The notes under the pieces are model-generated. The model was not told the DNA's origin and did no database searches. It saw only the letters and a program-made list of their open reading frames with translations. Of a stretch of 64,000 bases of DNA, positions 59,018 to 64,000 are shown one piece after another; positions within the stretch are counted from its first letter, which is position 1, and each line of letters begins with the position of its first letter. Source of the DNA: Paulownia fortunei (Eukaryota; Streptophyta; Magnoliopsida; Lamiales; Paulowniaceae); NCBI GenBank assembly GCA_019321725.1, contig CM033107.1:16173445-16237444 (forward strand), read 5' to 3'. Position numbers and translations under genes: made by a program.

Positions 59018-60870
59018 AAACCCAACAGATCTATCTTATGCAAGGTTGTGGTATATCCAAAGGAATCCATTAGATACTATTTCCATAACCACTTGGAACA
59101 AAAGATGTTTGTTTTGAGGAATGCCACCATCCTCGAGAAGACATTTCTATTAGATAGAAATGGCCAGGTTGTAGAACTTGAAAAAACTCAAAGCCACAAC
59201 AAGTCCAACAAGATCCAGTAGTACCACCACCTCAACAAGCTAACACTTCTATCTTACTCCTAGGAGAACCGAAAGGATCTCAAAGCCTCCTTAGAGGTAT
59301 GGCCTTTTGTTAGAGAACAAGGAGGTCAAACCTTGGATAGTGGTCCAATGAACTAGCGAAAAGCAATGTCTGACATTGAATTAGAGAGATGGCAGTATGT
59401 CATGCAATCTAGAATGGACTACATGTACTACAATAAGGTATGGATCTTGGTGGACCCACCATAGGGTATTGTACTTATATGATGCAAATAAGTCTACAAG
59501 CGGAAACGTTGAGTAGATGGAGAAGTAGTGACTTATAATACACGATTGGTTGCGAAAAGGTTATACTCAAAGACAAGGAATTGACCCTGAGAAAACCTTC
59601 TACTACTGGCAATGCTTAAATTCATTCGAATTTTGCTAGCTATATCAGTATATTTTGACTACGAGATATGGCAGAAGGATGTGAACACTGTCTTCCTTAA
59701 TAGAAAAATATTAAGGAAGAGATCTACATGCGGTAGCCAGAGGGCTTCATATCTAAAGGAAGCAAGCAAGCAAAAGGTTTCAAGCTTTAGAAATCCATTT
59801 ACAAACTCAAACAAGCTTCCCAAAGCTAGAATATCCAATTGATGAGGCAATAAAATTATTTAGTTTTCTTAAGAATCAAGATGAACCACGTATGTATGGA
59901 AGCACAGTTACATTTATTGTGCTTTATATTGATGACATTCAACTCATTGGGAATTATATGGGGATATTGCAGTCAACAATAGCTTGGTTGTCTGTTTAGT
60001 TCTCCATGAAGGATTTGGGTGAAATATCTTATATTCTGAGGATTAAGATCTATAGATATAGATCAAAAAGGTTAATCGGACTATCCCAATCCGTGTATCA
60101 TAGATAAGATGCTAAAGAGGTTCAGTATGGAGGAATCTAAAAGGGGATTTCTCCCTATGAGTAAATGTGTCCCTTTTCTTTAAGTATGTCTCTAAAGACT
60201 TTTGAAGAAAAAGAAATGATGATTAACATACTTTATGTAGCCGCCACTAGAAGCTTCTATGTACAAGGCCTGATGTCGCATATGCTCTAAGTGTCATGAG
60301 TAGATATCAGCCCAATCTAGGAGAATAACACTAGAAAGCCATAAAGACTTAGGAAGTTTTCTTGGTTTACAGCAATGGAGAACTAAAACTAGAAGGCTTT
60401 ACAGATTCTAGTTTTTAGTTGTCGATATAGACAATTTCAAGTCATGTCTAGATTTACATTCACTATTAATAGTAGGGTGGTCAGCTAGAAGAGTTCCAAG
60501 CAAGAGACAAACGTAGATTCTGTCACTAAGGCTAAGTACATTATTGCATGTGATGTTGCGAAGGAAGATGTTTAGATGAGGAACTTCATCTAATTGTTGT
60601 GCCTAGTTCTATTTATTATTGATCCAGTGTCTTTATACCACAATAACAATGGGATGATTGTACAATCAAAGGAGCCAAGATTTCACCAAAAATGCAAGCA
60701 CAAAATATGGCGATACCATCAATCATAGAGATCATTAGTATAGGCGACACTAAAGTTGAGAGAGTTGCCTAGGTAGAAAAATTAGCAAACCTACTAATTA
60801 AGGCTGTAGCACAAAAAGTATTCAAAGTATATCTTGAGAAGACGCACCTTAGGTATATGGGCAATTGACT
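59018..60870 (+). pseudogene. pol: degenerate copia pol, plus strand
   Basis: From 59018: RSILCKVVVYPKESIRYYF, then MFVLRNATILEKTFLLDRNG; ELERWQYVMQSRMDYMYYNK about 59380; YEIWQKDVNTVFLNRKI about 59660 (RT, first aspartate region); FIVLYIDDIQLIGN around 59920 (the YVDD box as YIDD); SMKDLGEISYILRIKIYRYR near 60005; RPDVAYALSVMSRYQPNL near 60260. The end is VEKLANLLIKAVAQKVFKVY near 60775 (RNase H C-terminus). It carries many stops and frameshifts and no gag. This is a different and older copy than 29725-38871. Confidence 0.88.
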
Positions 60871-61152
60871 CTAGGGCTGGCATACTCTAACAATGACCGA
60901 TTATTGGCATCTTGCTCATTGTTCACCATTTTGGCTTTTATTCTCATTAGTAGGTGGTGGGAAGGTTCTTTAAATTTTTGGTTCGTATGGTACAAGCACC
61001 CGACAAGTTGATTAGGTCATACATTAATGTACCACCCCCTACAAAACAAAACAAAAAAGACCAAAGTAAACTAGAGCAAAATAACAAAAATAAAGAAAAT
61101 AAAGGGTTAAACTGCAAGTAGATGAATCAAACTTTGATATTGTAAAAACAAA
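60871..61152. other. junction between copia end and Athila-like leader
   Basis: Mixed sequence: about 60871-61010 follows the copia RNase H end without a recognisable LTR. Bases 61020-61152 may be leader of the Athila-like element to the right (minus strand). No gene seen. Confidence 0.5.
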
Positions 61153-61171
61153 CTCCCCAACAATGGTGCTA
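61153..61171 (-). promoter_or_regulatory. Athila-type primer binding site (tRNA-Asp)
   Basis: The minus strand reads TAGCACCATTGTTGGGGAG, a decayed TGGCGCCGTTGCCGGGGA, which complements the plant tRNA-Asp 3' end and is the primer site of Athila-like elements. Confidence 0.7.
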
Positions 61172-61178
61172 AAAAGCT

Positions 61179-62311
61179 TGATGCATGTGAAATGTGTAAC
61201 AACTAATTAATAAGTGTACAAATTACAAGTAATAGAGTGTGTGAGGTGAGGGGTTGTCGTCTTCCGGGAAGTGTGTATACAAGTACCAAATATAGACAAT
61301 CTAGCTATATTTAACGTATCAAAATTGGATGACTGATTTAAAAACTAAATTAAACCAATTAGTAAAGCAAAGTTAAAAGCCAAGAAATGTATGAGACTAA
61401 AATCTAGGGAGAAAGGGGCCAAGGCTATGGATCACCAATCTACGAATTTCACAAATTATGATTAGAATGTATGTTCAATTGTGTGACAATGGGATTCTAG
61501 TTATCCTCACTATTCTTTCTCGAGACATACCAAATCTACTATTAAGAGGCAACAAGCAACATCTCTATTACGGGTTTAAACAATTAATAATGTATTGAGA
61601 CCTATGAACTCCATAAGCTTTCAACATAATCAAATTGTGTTTATGATTATTGCATGTACTTATTTGCATACTTTTAAAGTAATTTGTCCATGCATGCATT
61701 ACACAAGAACTGGTTGCAACATTGCCTCTTGGTCTTAATCACAACAACAAAGATCAATTTTAAGTTGACCAAACTTCAAAAGGCATGAAGAGCATAATAT
61801 ATGCACAATAAAATTTAAAACAACATCTAACCATAAACAAGTTATCAACTTATAAATCTATAGATTAACTTCCCAAGCCTTGACTAAGAAAATTTTAGTT
61901 CATATCGAAATAATCAAACCACAAATTATCTTTCAACATAATGGGTCTTCAATGTTTCAACAAATTAAGCAAGGTTTGAAAGGGAAAAAATAGGAAAATT
62001 ACAACCTAAAGTCTTGAAATAAATTTCCAAGCAAGGATTCTTCAATCCTCTCTTTAAATCCTCCAAGCCCATGGTAGATTCCTCCTTCTCTTAATTTTAA
62101 TTTCAACTTTCTTGTGCTCTAAAGATGATGGGTATAGTAGATTGTAGGTGGGTGGAGAGTAATTTTTGTATTAGAGTGTAGGTTGTCAATAAATGTTGAG
62201 AGAATTACAGTAGAAAAATGGGTAAATGTGGGTATCATTTATTAAATATGATGAGATAATTTAAGAGAATGTAATAATGTATCTAATGGAGTGTGATGTA
62301 TTGTGTGTATC
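61179..62311 (-). repeat. Athila-like LTR, disrupted by a copia LTR
   Basis: It starts TGATGCATGTGAAATG on the plus strand beside the primer site, so it is the 5' LTR of a minus-strand element whose interior is gone. TATTACTTGTAATTTG on the minus strand is typical of the family. It is cut at 62312 by copia LTR sequence. Confidence 0.68.
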
Positions 62312-64000
62312 TGTTGGGTTCTCGGGTCTTGGAAAACTTATATGCAACGAAATTTAAATTTTTTAAATAACATAAAATATAATTACATCATATGTAATAA
62401 TAATGAATCCTAGAATCCTTTTGTGATTACTCTGCTATGTGTTTTATGATACCTATAGCAGGAATGTTTCAAAAACCTTTAACTTAATTTTCTTTACGAT
62501 TGAAAAAGATGCATGAAACGATCCAAATTATTTTCTCTCCACAAACTCCTTTGCGAATCTTGAATCCATCTACAAAATGTTTTTGTGAATCTTGATTCCA
62601 TCCATAAACTGCTTTTCCAAATCTTGATTATATACCTTTTGTTGGAAACAGTTCGCTTAAAGTACCAAGAGTTACTCCTCCAAGTATATCCACACATTGG
62701 AGTTTTCAACACTAATTGAATCCATACTTGTAGATTCAAAAAGCCTATTCTACTCTAGAATATGAGGAGTTCAATTCTTAATTCAACAAGTGAACAAAAG
62801 AATTGAACCCGTGATAAAAAAGAGCGAATATTTTGATGAAAGAAAATAATCAAAGAAGAAGAAGAAGAAGAAGGGGGCAGTTTTTTCTCTTCTCCTCCTG
62901 GCCAATTCAATTATGCAACAACTATCGACCAAGAGAGGGAGAGTCCTTATATAGGACTCCTCCAATCCTAGTCCCACTAGGTTTCCGCTTCTTATTTCCT
63001 TACTTTCCATTAAACTCTAAAACAAATTTAATTATTATAATTAAACTTTCTAATGGGTCCTATGAGCCCATGAGCTTGGGTTTGGACTTTAATTAATTTA
63101 AATTAAGTCTAAATAATTGATACCCATCAATTAAATAAACCCAACTAAATTAATTGATCTAATTAATTAATTAAATAGTTTCATTTTGGTTTCTAATCAT
63201 ATTAAAACTACTAAATATTCTTATTATTTAATATGCCCAATTTAATTAATTGATCATATTAATTATTTAACTTGATCATATTAAGTCCAATTAAATAACG
63301 GCATTATTTTATCGGATAAATTAATTTAACTTCTTAAATTAATTTGTACCCTACTTAATTAATTATCAATTAATTAATTACCTCCACGTAGGCTCCCTAA
63401 TCTTATTAGATCTAACTAAATAATCATACTATATTAATTGGATAAATTAATTTAACTCTTTAAATCAATTTGAGCCCCAAATTATATTATCTTCATTAAT
63501 TAATTTGATCTAACCCTTGGATATATTTTAGCTAAAAGTGTACTCTTCCAACTTAGTGCGTGACCCCTTAGTTTCACTTTAAACTAGCCATGGGCTCACA
63601 ACTGTTGTGATTTGGTTGAATAACTAATTGTTCTAATTAATTAATTTAAATAATTAATCTTTTTAGAATTAACCCATTAATCCAGAACCCACAAGTCGTG
63701 GGAAGCACTTAGCAGTGCATTATGACTTCTAGTCTTAGGTGAAGTGCGAACCTATTCCAATTACGAATACTACGCAAGTATGGTCATTTCGTCATCTAAT
63801 CTTTTGAATAAACCTAGGGCATGGATTATTAGTTGAAACCCTAATAACTCAATAACTATATATCCATTCCTAGTAGCTTGACTCAATAATGGACAATTAG
63901 AAAACCCATCATCTAATCTTCATCCAACTTTGGCCAAGGATTTTAGAGTGAAGTATAGTGGAACACATAGAAAATTCACCTATTTATTTAGATAGGTGAT
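62312..64000 (-). repeat. copia LTR, runs off the window
   Basis: TGTTGGGTTCTCGGG at 62312 is the LTR border. The TTAATTAA-rich block (63080-63490), the GTGACCCCTTAGTTTCAC segment (63562) and the GGATTTTAGAGTGAAG segment match the 2140-bp LTR in order. There is no primer site on its left, so it is a solo or a 3' LTR of a minus-strand element beyond the window. A (GAA)n run with GGGGGC is at 62855-62879. Confidence 0.82.

Noticed and set aside
1..64000. Possible host gene, tRNA, rRNA, miRNA hairpin, CRISPR or defence system
   Set aside because: No anticodon-stem/T-loop pattern, no rRNA-like block, no repeat-spacer array and no non-transposon protein domain could be supported by eye; a tRNAscan, Rfam and Pfam search would be the decisive check.

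Overview
This window is a plant nuclear heterochromatin-type segment, most likely from an AT-rich eudicot. I found no host gene in it. Nearly everything recognisable is transposable-element sequence: Ty3/gypsy, Ty1/copia and CACTA (En/Spm) elements, nested in one another and mostly decayed by stops, frameshifts and internal deletions. The plant assignment rests on the element families (Tat-, Athila- and Tekay-like gypsy, TNP2-type CACTA with DUF4218/DUF4216 domains), on primer sites complementary to plant initiator-Met and Asp tRNAs, and on the base composition. Family and lineage names come from motif recognition, not from database searches.

Layout. 1-4294: minus-strand Tekay/Del-like gypsy element (RT, protease, gag, primer site, and a truncated long 5' LTR). 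4295-11963: AT-rich intergenic DNA without a gene, with two small tandem duplications and one possible PIF/Harbinger-like non-autonomous element (5505-6377). 11964-23798: plus-strand Tat-like gypsy element with 0.36-kb LTRs and a damaged gag, no pol, a tandem-repeat region, and an antisense extra gene resembling the PF04195 'gypsy-type transposon' family. It is interrupted by a 2.9-kb solo LTR (13767-16658) and by a chromovirus deletion derivative (17708-21092) whose two 694-bp LTRs carry perfect heat-shock elements.

24032-41458: a CACTA element with 5' terminus, subterminal repeats, TNP2 transposase and a second ORF. It is split by a structurally complete copia element (29725-38871) with two 2140-bp LTRs and a perfect GAGAT target duplication. 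41459-52269: minus-strand gypsy element (RNase H/RT ... protease, gag, LTR), interrupted between protease and RT by Athila-like 3' sequence plus LTR (about 42641-48541), which itself holds a 2985-bp solo LTR (43735-46719). 52285-64000: a mosaic of broken copia and Athila-like pieces, including a copia LTR fragment, an Athila-like 3' end with a protease exon split by another LTR, a degenerate plus-strand copia pol, and a further Athila-like LTR disrupted by a copia LTR that runs off the window.

No element here looks capable of autonomous movement. The nesting gives a relative order of insertion: CACTA before copia; Tat-like element before both the solo LTR and the chromovirus; protease-to-RT gypsy before the Athila-like piece before the solo LTR. 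The most unusual items are the heat-shock-element LTRs, the antisense ORF with its duplicated 3' exon, the tandem repeats in the Tat-like element, and GGCGCCAAA motifs in an Athila-like LTR.
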